Assembly: GCA_947565865.1 (NCBI GenBank) | Contig: CANOHT010000015.1 | Span: forward strand, 1 to 64,000 | Origin: an uncultured Clostridia bacterium | GTDB lineage: Bacteria > Bacillota > Clostridia > Christensenellales > Aristaeellaceae | Direction of reading: 5' to 3' | Length of the DNA: 64,000 nt | Shown: in pieces, positions 7,562 to 16,099 of the stretch | How positions within the stretch are numbered: the stretch's first letter is position 1 | Layout of the letters: the number at the start of each line of letters is the position of its first letter | Notes under the pieces: generated by a model | What the model saw: the letters and a program-made list of their open reading frames with translations, nothing else | What the model was told of the DNA's origin: nothing | Databases searched by the model: none | Program-made: the position numbers and the translations under genes

Positions 7562-7870
7562 GTGGAATGTGATCATGACTGTGGGTGCTGCCAGCGCCGC
7601 AAGGAGAGGGATGCGCAGGAGGCGACGGCGCTGGTTCACCGGCTTAACCGCATTGAGGGGCAGATACGGGGCATCCGCGGCATGGTGGAGAAAAACGCCT
7701 ATTGCCCGGACATCCTCGTCCAGGCCAGCGCCGTCAGCGCTGCCGTCAACGCCTTCAACCGGGAGCTGCTGGCCAGCCATATCCGCACCTGCGTGATGGA
7801 GGACATCCGCGCGGGCAAGGAGGAAACCGTGGACGAGCTGCTCAAGGTGCTGCAAAAGCTGATGAAGTGA
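7562..7870 (+). CDS. csoR: copper-sensing transcriptional repressor CsoR
   Basis: All-helical DUF156 repressor of 102 residues that binds Cu(I) and releases DNA. The Cu(I) ligands are visible: Cys48 (AYCPDIL), His73 and Cys77 (SHIRTCV). The N-terminus adds a Cys/His-rich stretch ECDHDCGCC that could bind further metal. The frame extends upstream, but an ATG at 7526 falls inside the -10 box, so it cannot be the start. GTG at 7562, behind AGGGGGGT, is the supported start. It is the first gene of the copper operon, 20 bp before copA. Confidence 0.93.
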   Translation: MECDHDCGCCQRRKERDAQEATALVHRLNRIEGQIRGIRGMVEKNAYCPDILVQASAVSAAVNAFNRELLASHIRTCVMEDIRAGKEETVDELLKVLQKLMK

Positions 7871-7890
7871 CCGAAAGGAGTGACAGCAAG

Positions 7891-10410
7891 ATGAAGCAAT
7901 ACTGTGTGACAGGCATGACCTGCGCGGCTTGCTCCGCCAGGGTGGAAAAGGCGGTCGGGGCCGTGGAGGGGGTGACGGGGGTATCCGTCAACCTGCTGAC
8001 CAACGCCATGGGCGTGGAGGGCGACGCCTCGGATGCCGCGGTTATTCAGGCGGTTCAGGCGGCGGGCTATGGCGCGTCGCTGAAGGGCGCGGCCGTGGAG
8101 CCCTCGGCGGCGGAGGATGCTCTGGCGGATCGCGAGACCCCCGCCATAAAGCGGCGGCTCTGGTGGTCGCTGGGCTTTCTGGCGGCGCTGATGTATGTTT
8201 CCATGGGCCATGTGATGTGGGGCTGGCCCCTGCCTGCCAGCCTGGCGGAAAATCCCCTGGCTGTCGGCCTGATCCAGCTGGTGCTGACAGGCGCCGTGAT
8301 GATCATCAACCAGAAATTTATTATCAGCGGTTTCAAGGCGCTAGTCCACCGCTCGCCCAATATGGACACCCTGGTGGCGCTGGGCTCCGCGGCGGCGTTC
8401 GGGTACAGCCTGTGGGCGCTGTACGCTATGAGCGCGGCGGCGGTAGCGGGAGACATGGCCCACGCGGCTCATTATCTCCATGAATTGTACTTTGAGTCCG
8501 CCGCCATGATCCTGACCCTTATCACCGTGGGCAAAATGCTGGAAGCCCGCAGCAAGGGCAGAACCACCGACGCGCTGAAGTCCCTCATGAGGCTGGCGCC
8601 CAAAACCGCCACGCTGGAGGCGGACGGCGTGGAAACCGTTGTTCCTGTGGAGCAGGTACAGCGTGGAGACGTGTTTGTGGTGCGGCCGGGAGAGCATATC
8701 CCGGTGGACGGCGTGGTTCGGGAGGGCGTCAGCGCCGTGAATGAGTCCGCGCTCACGGGCGAAAGCATCCCTGTGGACAAGGCGCCGGGGGATCGGGTAT
8801 CCGCGGCGACGGTGAACACCTCGGGCTTCCTTCGGTGCGAGGCCACCCGTGTGGGAGAGGATACCACCCTGAACCAGATCATCCGCATGGTCAGCGACGC
8901 GGCGGCTACCAAGGCGCCCATTGCCAAAGCGGCGGACCGGGTCAGCGGCGTGTTTGTGCCGGTGGTCATCGGCATCGCGGCGGTCACCATCGCGGTGTGG
9001 CTGCTGCTGGGGGAGGCCTTTGGCGGGGCGCTGGCCCGGGGCATCGCGGTGCTGGTAATTTCCTGTCCCTGCGCGCTGGGCCTGGCGACCCCTGTGGCCA
9101 TCATGGTCGGCAGCGGCCTGGGCGCCAAGAACGGTATCCTGTTCAAAACCGCCGTTTCCTTGGAGGAGACGGGCAGAACGCAGATCGTTGCCCTGGATAA
9201 AACCGGTACCATCACCTCCGGGCAGCCGGTGGTGACCGATGTGCTCCCGGTGGATGGCGTGACGGCGGAGGCGCTGCTGGCGGAGGCTGTGGCCCTGGAG
9301 AATAAGTCTGAGCATCCGTTGGCCCGGGCCATCATGGCTTATGGTGAGGAAAAGGACGTACCAATCCGGGAAACGGCGGACTTCCGCGCGCTACCGGGGA
9401 ATGGCCTGACCGCGACGCTGGCGGGCGAGACGCTCCTGGGCGGAAGCCTTGGCTATGTCAGCGGACAAATTCATGTGCCGGAGACGGTGCAGATGGAAGC
9501 CCGGCGCTTGGCGGAGGCGGGCAAAACACCTTTGCTGTTTGCAAGGAACGACAGGCTGACGGGCGTTATCGCGGTGGCGGATACCATCAAGCCGGAGAGT
9601 CCGCAAGCCGTTCGAGAGCTGCAGCAGATGGGCGTCCGCGTGGTGATGCTCACAGGGGACAACCAGCGCACCGCCAACGCTATCGGCCGTCAGGCAGGGG
9701 TGGATCAGGTGGTGGCGGAGGTGCTGCCGGAGGGCAAGGAAGCGGTGATCCGCCAACTGAAGCGCCAGGGCAGGGTAGCCATGGTGGGCGACGGCATCAA
9801 TGACGCTCCGGCGCTCACCCGGGCGGATGTGGGCATGGCCATCGGCGCTGGCACGGACATCGCCATTGACGCGGCGGATGTGGTGCTGATGAACTCCCGG
9901 CTGACAGACGTGCCCGCGGCAATTCGACTGTCCAGGGCGACGCTGCGCAACATCCATGAGAATCTATTCTGGGCATTTATCTATAATCTGATTGGTATAC
10001 CCTTGGCGGCGGGCGTTTTTATCCCGCTGCTGGGCTGGCGGCTGAATCCCATGTTCGGTGCGGCAGCCATGAGCCTGAGCAGCTTCTGCGTGGTTTCCAA
10101 CGCCCTGCGGCTGAACTGGTTCCGCCTGCACGACGGCAAACGGGACCGGCGCATCAAATCGGTGACCCTCGCGGAAGTGGAGGCTCCGAAGCATGCCGCC
10201 ATAACCCGCACCCTGCATATTGAAGGCATGATGTGCGGCCACTGTGAGGCCGCGGTGAAGGCGGCCCTGGAAGCGCTGCCGGAGGTTCGGGAGGCGGTTG
10301 TCAGCCATAAGGCGGGCACGGCCGTGGCGACCCTGACCGCTTCTGTGGAGGATAGCGTGCTCCGCGAGGCTGTCGAGGCTGAGGATTACAAGGTAACAGG
10401 CGTCGAATAA
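7891..10410 (+). CDS. copA: Cu(I)-translocating P1B-type ATPase with an extra C-terminal HMA domain
   Basis: Exports Cu(I) across the cytoplasmic membrane. In the 839 residues I see an N-terminal HMA domain (GMTCAAC, Cys11 and Cys14), eight predicted membrane segments with the CPC ion site near residues 392-394, the TGES actuator loop, phosphorylated Asp in DKTGTIT (about 436) and the hinge GDGINDAPAL. A second HMA domain with GMMCGHC (about 779-785) forms the C-terminus. It resembles the CopZ chaperone, normally a separate small protein encoded next to copA. No separate copZ is seen here, so the domain probably replaces it. Operon with csoR; terminator follows. Confidence 0.96.
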   Translation: MKQYCVTGMTCAACSARVEKAVGAVEGVTGVSVNLLTNAMGVEGDASDAAVIQAVQAAGYGASLKGAAVEPSAAEDALADRETPAIKRRLWWSLGFLAALMYVSMGHVMWGWPLPASLAENPLAVGLIQLVLTGAVMIINQKFIISGFKALVHRSPNMDTLVALGSAAAFGYSLWALYAMSAAAVAGDMAHAAHYLHELYFESAAMILTLITVGKMLEARSKGRTTDALKSLMRLAPKTATLEADGVETVVPVEQVQRGDVFVVRPGEHIPVDGVVREGVSAVNESALTGESIPVDKAPGDRVSAATVNTSGFLRCEATRVGEDTTLNQIIRMVSDAAATKAPIAKAADRVSGVFVPVVIGIAAVTIAVWLLLGEAFGGALARGIAVLVISCPCALGLATPVAIMVGSGLGAKNGILFKTAVSLEETGRTQIVALDKTGTITSGQPVVTDVLPVDGVTAEALLAEAVALENKSEHPLARAIMAYGEEKDVPIRETADFRALPGNGLTATLAGETLLGGSLGYVSGQIHVPETVQMEARRLAEAGKTPLLFARNDRLTGVIAVADTIKPESPQAVRELQQMGVRVVMLTGDNQRTANAIGRQAGVDQVVAEVLPEGKEAVIRQLKRQGRVAMVGDGINDAPALTRADVGMAIGAGTDIAIDAADVVLMNSRLTDVPAAIRLSRATLRNIHENLFWAFIYNLIGIPLAAGVFIPLLGWRLNPMFGAAAMSLSSFCVVSNALRLNWFRLHDGKRDRRIKSVTLAEVEAPKHAAITRTLHIEGMMCGHCEAAVKAALEALPEVREAVVSHKAGTAVATLTASVEDSVLREAVEAEDYKVTGVE

Positions 10411-10420
10411 GGCATCGCGC

Positions 10421-10454
10421 AGGGGGACTTCTGAAAGGCAGAAGTCCCCTTTTG
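10421..10454 (+). terminator. terminator after copA
   Basis: Perfect stem AGGGGACTTCT/AGAAGTCCCCT with a GAAAGGC loop, followed by TTTTG. Confidence 0.9.
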
Positions 10455-10596
10455 CCGTTGAATTCCAGCGGGAAAACGGCAGCGGACCTCCCGACTGTTA
10501 AGAAGTATCCCGCAGCGATCAGGGGAATAGGGCTGTCGTATGGCTCCGGGGTCAGCGCCCTGCCGTCTGCTTGACCGGCGAGGGATGCATGACCTT

Positions 10597-10625
10597 AAAA
10601 AAGTGGCGCATGTCACTTTTTTGAC
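10597..10625 (+). repeat. GTGGC palindrome family, copy 1
   Basis: AAAAAAGTGGC and GTCACTTTTTT arms around GCAT, followed by GACG. It is the same arm pattern as copies at 35055, 43440, 45219, 50636, 52581 and 61641. It lies in the 300-bp spacer between copA and spoIIE, downstream of copA's own terminator. It could act as a terminator, but there is no gene just before it. Confidence 0.7.
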
Positions 10626-10709
10626 GCCCTCGACATTCCCCGCGCGGCGGTTCGACGGTCAATTTCCGCGCGGCGCGCTATGCTTGTCCAAAGGAAGGAT
10701 GTGGACGAC

Positions 10710-13052
10710 ATGGCGCAGACCAATACCGAGGGCATTGCCCGAAAGAAAAAACATGGCAGGGGCCGCTGGATGCCCCGCCCCTTTGTGGCGAAGATCCTGG
10801 ACGCGGTAAGTGAGATGCTTCGGCTGGCCGGGCGGATGCTGCCCGCCTTTTTGCTGGCCTTCGCGGATTTGCTGAGCATCCCCTCGGGCCTTCATATCGC
10901 GTATATGACGGCCCTGGGCTGCCTGGGGGAAAGCCTGATGTGGTCAGCCTGCGGCTGGGGGCTTTCGCTAATGATGCGGTTGGTGTGGGGACTCCCTCTC
11001 CGCCTGGAAACCCTGGTCAGTCTGGGCTTGGCGCTGCTTTCGCCCATGCTGCTGCATCGCCGGGGGATGGCGCGGCTTATGGGATGGACGGCGGTATGCC
11101 TGTTGCCGATGGTGCTGCGTCCCATCTTTTTCGGCACGGCGGCGGAGGTGCTGCTGGGCATGGGCGCCATGGTGATGGGTGGTCTGTCGGCGCCAGTGTT
11201 CCTTCGGGCGGTGAGAGTGCTGGAGGGAGGGGAAGCCATTGAGACGATGGAGGAACGGGTGGCGGTGGGCTACCTGTGCGGCATGCTCCTATGCGGCGGC
11301 GGACGGATGCTGCTCTTTTTGGTCAACGTGGGCGTGTGGGGAGCTGCGTTTTTAACCCTGTGCGCAGCGTTGTTCCTGGGCGTGGGCGCGGGAACGGTGG
11401 TGGGCATGATGGCGGGGATTGCCATGGCCATGCAGGGACTGCCCATCGGTATTCCCGTGGCGTTGGCTTTGGGAGGATTCTCGGCGGGCATGGCCCAGGC
11501 GCTGGGGCGGCGTTGGCTGACCTGCCTCAGCTTTGCACTGGGTTCCGCGCTGGCGCTGCTGCTGTGCGGAGCCACGGGCTATGGCTGCGCGGGCGGCGTC
11601 CTGGCGGCGGCGTTGGTGACCGCGCTACTGCCCAGGGATCGGACAGAGCGCCTTCAGCGTACGGCGCGGCGTTTTTTGCCTGTGCGGACATCCATGGGTG
11701 ACGGCTATGCAGCCTCGGCCTTGGCCAGCTGGGAGCATACGGTGGATGCCATGGCGAAAGCTGTGCCATCCCCCTTGGAGGAGGAGGGGGATCGCACCTG
11801 CGCCTGGTGGAAATGCCGGCTGTGCGAGGGCTGTCCTGACGACGCGGACTGTGCCTGCATGCTTTCCTCCCTGGCGCTTCACCAGGCGGAGGTCGTGTGG
11901 AAGATGCGCGGAGAGCAGGAGGATCGCTGGCGCGTAGCGCTTGAAAACCTGCGCGGATTGGGCTGCGGACGGCTTTATTTCCTGCGGGAGCGCATGGACG
12001 TGCTGCGCCGGGAGGATAAAAACCGTCAGCAGGAAAACATTCGCCTGGGCCATCAGCGGGATATGCTGGTGACCCATTTGCAAGCCATGGCCGGGGCCGC
12101 GCGGCGCTTTGCCCAGCTTTCGGCCGGGGCTACCTGGTGGGATGATGTCAGCGCCGGGCAGCTGCGCCGCGTGCTGGCGGAGATGGCCTATCCCGCTTCG
12201 CTCCTCTATGCCAGGCGGGTTCAGGGTCACGCTCGGGTATGTCTGGAATGCCGACGCGCCCAGGAGGCGGAGGATCAGGCGGAGGAGCTGTGCGCCATTG
12301 TCAGCCGGTCGCTGGAATTGCCCATGATGGTGGGCGAGATCGAGGGCGACCGGGTGACGCTGACGGAACGTCCCCTTTGGCAGGTTATCCATGGCGTGGC
12401 GCGTCGAGGCGTGGACGGCCGGGATGTCTGCGGGGATACGGCCCTGTGCTTGACTCTGAGCGACGGCCGCTTCCTGGCCGCGCTGAGCGACGGCATGGGC
12501 CATGGCGAGCAGGCGAGGAAGGAGAGCCGCCAGACGGTAGAGCTGCTTCGGCTGTGCCTGGACGCCGGCTATACCCGTCAGCAAAGCCTCACCGCCGTGA
12601 ACGGTATGATGCTGCTGTCCAGCCGGGGAGAGCGCTTCTCCACGGTGGATCTGGTCACTTGCGACCTGTGGACAGGTCAGGTGACCATTGATAAGCTGGG
12701 GGCCGCGGCCAGCTGGCTGGTACGCGGGCGGGAGATGACGGAACTCACCGGTGACGCGCTCCCGCTGGGGGTGTTGGAGCAGGTGGAAAGCCGCAGCGAG
12801 GTGCTGCGCATCCGCGAAGGCGACCAGCTCATCCTGATGACCGATGGGGTGGAGGACGCTTTTGACAGCAGGGAGGCCCTGCGCGACGCGCTGCTCCAGG
12901 CTGCTGACGAGCCCAATGCCCAGGACGCCGCCCACAGCCTGCTGCTCAGCGCCGGAAAAGGCGAGGGCGCGGGCGGCCATGATGACAGAACAGTCGCGGT
13001 TTTGCGGTTCTTTTCTCAAAATGCTGTACAAACGGGGGCGGACGCCGTATAA
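10710..13052 (+). CDS. spoIIE: stage II sporulation protein E (serine phosphatase)
   Basis: Membrane-bound PP2C-type phosphatase that dephosphorylates SpoIIAA in the forespore, activates sigma F and takes part in the polar septum. Of 780 residues, roughly the first 300 form about ten membrane segments, followed by a cytoplasmic linker with Cys-rich spots (CRLCEGCPDDADCAC). The last 220 or so residues form the phosphatase domain, with DTALCLTLSDG and LSDGMGHG as metal-site motifs and LMTDGVEDAF near the end. The ATG at 10710 is preferred over 10680, because AAGGAAGG lies 11 nt before it and nothing precedes the earlier one. Direct evidence that the organism forms spores. Confidence 0.93.
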   Translation: MAQTNTEGIARKKKHGRGRWMPRPFVAKILDAVSEMLRLAGRMLPAFLLAFADLLSIPSGLHIAYMTALGCLGESLMWSACGWGLSLMMRLVWGLPLRLETLVSLGLALLSPMLLHRRGMARLMGWTAVCLLPMVLRPIFFGTAAEVLLGMGAMVMGGLSAPVFLRAVRVLEGGEAIETMEERVAVGYLCGMLLCGGGRMLLFLVNVGVWGAAFLTLCAALFLGVGAGTVVGMMAGIAMAMQGLPIGIPVALALGGFSAGMAQALGRRWLTCLSFALGSALALLLCGATGYGCAGGVLAAALVTALLPRDRTERLQRTARRFLPVRTSMGDGYAASALASWEHTVDAMAKAVPSPLEEEGDRTCAWWKCRLCEGCPDDADCACMLSSLALHQAEVVWKMRGEQEDRWRVALENLRGLGCGRLYFLRERMDVLRREDKNRQQENIRLGHQRDMLVTHLQAMAGAARRFAQLSAGATWWDDVSAGQLRRVLAEMAYPASLLYARRVQGHARVCLECRRAQEAEDQAEELCAIVSRSLELPMMVGEIEGDRVTLTERPLWQVIHGVARRGVDGRDVCGDTALCLTLSDGRFLAALSDGMGHGEQARKESRQTVELLRLCLDAGYTRQQSLTAVNGMMLLSSRGERFSTVDLVTCDLWTGQVTIDKLGAAASWLVRGREMTELTGDALPLGVLEQVESRSEVLRIREGDQLILMTDGVEDAFDSREALRDALLQAADEPNAQDAAHSLLLSAGKGEGAGGHDDRTVAVLRFFSQNAVQTGADAV

Positions 13053-13053
13053 T
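13025..13053 (+). promoter_or_regulatory. promoter of ktrB-ktrA
   Basis: -35 TGTACA (13025-13030), 17-bp spacer and -10 TATAAT (13048-13053). It overlaps the end of spoIIE, so K+ uptake can be expressed independently of sporulation. Confidence 0.7.
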
Positions 13054-13088
13054 GGTTGCACGATACAGCGGAAGGGGAGGCGCGGCTT

Positions 13089-14465
13089 GTGCCCATGGAG
13101 AGCAGGGATGAAGGCTGGACGCGGCGTACCATTCGGCCGGAGCGGGTGCTGGCGGGAGGCTTTCTCGCGCTGATTCTGGTGGGCGCGGCGCTGCTGGCGC
13201 TTCCTGTGGCCTCGGCCAGCGGGCAGTCCATCGGCCTGTTTGACAGCCTGTTCACCGCCACCTCGGCGGTGTGCGTCACGGGTCTTGTGGCGGTGGATAC
13301 CGGCACGGCGCTGTCGATATTCGGCCAAATCACGCTGCTCATGCTGATTCAGCTGGGCGGACTTGGCTTCATGATTTTTGCCACCCTGATCATGATGGCG
13401 CTGGGGCGGCGCATCACCCTCAGGGAGCGCATGGTCATCCGGGAGTCCATGAGCGTGACGGATCTGTCCGGCCTGCTGCGGCTGACCATGTGGTACGGCG
13501 GCATGGCGATGGCGATTGAGGGGGTCGGGGCGGCGCTGCTGGCAATTCGTTTGGTGCCGCTTTACGGCTGGGGAAAAGGGCTGTACTATGCGGTATTCCA
13601 TGCTGTGAGCGCGTTTTGCAATGCTGGCTTTGATCTTTTTGGCCATTACAGCAGCCTCACCGCCTTTGCCGGGGACCCGCTGGTGCTCCTGACCATCGCG
13701 GTGCTGATCGTTCTGGGCGGTCTGGGCTTTTCGGTGATTCTGGAGGTGATCCGGCATCGTCACGGCGGCCGTCGGCTGACCCTTCACGCCAAGGTGGTGC
13801 TGACCGCCACGGTCGGGCTGCTGCTGGCGGGAACGCTGTTTTTCGCCCTGACGGAATGGAATAATCCCCTAACTCTGGGCAAGGATGGCGCGCCGCCCGC
13901 CCAGCGGCTGCTGAACGCCTTCTTCCAATCCACCACCATGCGCACTGCGGGCTTCAATTCCGTGGATTTGGCGGGGATGAAGGAGTCATCCAAGCTGATG
14001 GCGGTGCTGCTGATGTTCGTCGGCGCGTCCCCGGCTTCCACTGGCGGCGGCGTCAAAACCACCACCATGAGCGTGCTGCTGCTGATTGTTCTGAGCGTGG
14101 TGCGGGGCGACGAGCATGTGAATGTCTTTGGCAAGCGGCTGCCTACGGGCTTGATGCGTCGAGCGCTTGCCATTCTGTTCATCGACCTGTTGATCCTGCT
14201 GGTCTGCGCCATGCTCCTGACCTTGGCGGAAAACGAGGGCATGCCCTTCCTCGATTTGCTGTTTGAGTCCGCCAGCGCGCTGGCTACGGTGGGCGTCAGC
14301 GCCGTGGGGACGCCGAACCTGACGTTTCTCAGCCGCTTGGCGCTGATCCCGGTCATGTACTTCGGCCGCGTTGGCCCGCTGACCCTGGCGCTGGCGCTGG
14401 CCCATAAGCAGTCCGATACCCAGAACCGGATCAAATACCCAGAGGAAAATATTATGATCGGCTGA
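13089..14465 (+). CDS. ktrB: K+ uptake protein KtrB, TrkH/Ktr channel subunit
   Basis: Channel subunit of a Na+-coupled Ktr K+ uptake system in the cytoplasmic membrane. The 458-residue protein has the four MPM repeats of the family. Selectivity loops are recognisable as TSAVCVTGL, SAFCNAGFD, STTMRTAGFN and SALATVGVS, with the gating loop GASPASTGGG before the fourth. The GTG at 13089, 8 nt after GAAGGGGAGG, is preferred to the ATG at 13095. The partner ktrA starts 21 bp downstream. Confidence 0.93.
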   Translation: MPMESRDEGWTRRTIRPERVLAGGFLALILVGAALLALPVASASGQSIGLFDSLFTATSAVCVTGLVAVDTGTALSIFGQITLLMLIQLGGLGFMIFATLIMMALGRRITLRERMVIRESMSVTDLSGLLRLTMWYGGMAMAIEGVGAALLAIRLVPLYGWGKGLYYAVFHAVSAFCNAGFDLFGHYSSLTAFAGDPLVLLTIAVLIVLGGLGFSVILEVIRHRHGGRRLTLHAKVVLTATVGLLLAGTLFFALTEWNNPLTLGKDGAPPAQRLLNAFFQSTTMRTAGFNSVDLAGMKESSKLMAVLLMFVGASPASTGGGVKTTTMSVLLLIVLSVVRGDEHVNVFGKRLPTGLMRRALAILFIDLLILLVCAMLLTLAENEGMPFLDLLFESASALATVGVSAVGTPNLTFLSRLALIPVMYFGRVGPLTLALALAHKQSDTQNRIKYPEENIMIG

Positions 14466-14486
14466 CACGCGGGAGGAGAAGCTGTG

Positions 14487-15149
14487 ATGCGCAAGACAAA
14501 ACAAAAGCAGTTCCTGGTGCTGGGACTGGGCCGCTTTGGCCACAGCCTGGCCAGGAGCCTGTGCAAGATGGGCCATGAGGTTTTGGCTGTGGATACCAAC
14601 GGCGAAAATGTGACCGCCATTGCCCCCTATGTGACCCAAGCGATTCAGGCGGACGCTACCGACGAGGAAGTGCTGCGCTCCATGGGGGTGGAAAACTTTG
14701 ATGTGGCGGTGGTCTCCATCGGCCAGAACATCCGGGATTCCATTCTGGTGACGGTGCTTTGCAAGGAGGCGGGTGTGCCCTACGTTATGTCCAAGGCCGT
14801 GGATGAGCTGCATGCGAAGGTGCTGCGCAAGGTCGGGGCGGATCGTGTGGTGTTCCCCGAGCGGGATATGGGCGTCAGGGTGGCGAAATCTCTGGTGACG
14901 CCCAATATTCTGGACTTGATGGAGCTGAGCAACGACTATTCCATCGCGGAGGTTATGGCGCCCAGGGCCTGGGAAGGCCGGACGCTGGTGGAAGTCAACG
15001 TCCGCCGCAATTATGGCTTGAGCGTCATCGCCATCCATCGGGGGGAGACGTTCCTTGCCTCGCCCGGGGCCGACACGGCCCTTCAGTCGGAGGATGTGCT
15101 GATTGTCCTTGGAAAGCAGGAGAGTATAGACGCGCTGGAGCGCCTGTAA
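14487..15149 (+). CDS. ktrA: K+ uptake regulatory protein KtrA (RCK)
   Basis: Cytoplasmic gating ring subunit that binds ATP/ADP or NAD(H) and controls KtrB. The 220-residue protein begins with an RCK_N Rossmann fold (LGLGRFGHSLA, acidic end of the second strand at AVDTN) and ends with an RCK_C domain (EGRTLVEVNVRRNYGLSV). Length is typical. The site GGGAGGAG stands 8 nt before the ATG at 14487; a GTG one codon earlier is also possible. Functionally paired with ktrB directly upstream. Confidence 0.93.
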   Translation: MRKTKQKQFLVLGLGRFGHSLARSLCKMGHEVLAVDTNGENVTAIAPYVTQAIQADATDEEVLRSMGVENFDVAVVSIGQNIRDSILVTVLCKEAGVPYVMSKAVDELHAKVLRKVGADRVVFPERDMGVRVAKSLVTPNILDLMELSNDYSIAEVMAPRAWEGRTLVEVNVRRNYGLSVIAIHRGETFLASPGADTALQSEDVLIVLGKQESIDALERL

Positions 15150-15166
15150 GACAAAGGAGAACCGAG

Positions 15167-15940
15167 ATGAAAAAGCGACCGGCCGTCGACTTTTCTGCGC
15201 CGGAGTGTCAGCCCTTTTTTCTGGAGGGCGGCAGCCATGGCGTACTGCTTATTCATGGCTTTACCGGCTCGGCAGGGCACATGCGCCTGATTGGCGACTG
15301 CCTGCATCATCAGGGTTTTACGGTGCGGGGAATCAACCTGCCCGGCCATGCCGATACCCTGGAGGCCATGGGCCGCACTGGCTGGCAGGACTGGCTTGCG
15401 GCTTCCAAGGAAGCCCTGATGGCGCTGCGGGAGCGCTGCGAATACGTCAGTGTGGCGGGGCTGAGCATGGGTGGCGTACTGACGCTGCTTCTGGCCGAGC
15501 AAATGGAGCCGACGGCGGTGGCGCCCATTTCCGCGCCCATGGCGGTGCAGAACAGGCTGATGCCCCTGGCGCGCTTTGTCGCGCCTGTCATGCCCACCGT
15601 CTGGTGGCGGGAGGACAAGGAAAGGACCGCTCAGTTGGATCAGCGCTATGATTACGGCTATCCTGGTTTCCCGACAAGGTGCGCGGCGGAGCTGAATACG
15701 CTGATTCATATGGCCAGGCGCGATCTTCACAGCATTACTTGTCCTGTGCTGGCTGTTCAGTCCCGCGCGGACGAGACCATCTCGGCGGACAGCGCGGAGG
15801 TCATTGTTCAGGGTGTGAGCAGCGATGTTGCCGGCGTCCTCTGGCTGGAGGACGTCCCTCACGTTTGTACGCTTTCCAAGGAGCACCGGCATGTGGCCTC
15901 GGCCATCGGCAAGCTGTTCCGGACAGCGGAAAAAGGGTAA
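15167..15940 (+). CDS. alpha/beta hydrolase, Est30/YvaK-like carboxylesterase
   Basis: Cytoplasmic carboxylesterase of 257 residues. The oxyanion segment LLIHGFTGS, the nucleophile elbow GLSMGG (Ser about 103), the acid in SRADETIS and the histidine in DVPHVCTLSKEH form a complete triad. The last motif is characteristic of the Est30/thermostable esterase group. Starts 17 bp after ktrA behind AAAGGAG, so probably the third gene of that transcript, although no functional link to K+ uptake is apparent. Confidence 0.88.
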   Translation: MKKRPAVDFSAPECQPFFLEGGSHGVLLIHGFTGSAGHMRLIGDCLHHQGFTVRGINLPGHADTLEAMGRTGWQDWLAASKEALMALRERCEYVSVAGLSMGGVLTLLLAEQMEPTAVAPISAPMAVQNRLMPLARFVAPVMPTVWWREDKERTAQLDQRYDYGYPGFPTRCAAELNTLIHMARRDLHSITCPVLAVQSRADETISADSAEVIVQGVSSDVAGVLWLEDVPHVCTLSKEHRHVASAIGKLFRTAEKG

Positions 15941-15945
15941 GAAAG

Positions 15946-15975
15946 GGCGGGGACGTCGTGCGATGTCCCCGCCTT
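15946..15975 (+). terminator. probable terminator between convergent genes
   Basis: Perfect 9-bp arms GGCGGGGAC/GTCCCCGCC follow the esterase gene. The T-tract is weak (TTCAG), so termination efficiency is uncertain. Confidence 0.45.
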
Positions 15976-16099
15976 CAGCCTATCGGAAAGGAAAGCCGCG
16001 GTGGTTCCGTTCGTGTTGGTTCTTCAAACGGCGGTCGTATCGGTCGTGTGGCGGCGCCGTGATAACACAATGGCGGGGAAGCTCCGCCTCGGAAGGCAT

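Noticed and set aside
11625..13787. 720-codon minus-strand ORF opposite spoIIE and ktrB
   Set aside because: Shadow frame without a domain, opposite two clear genes.
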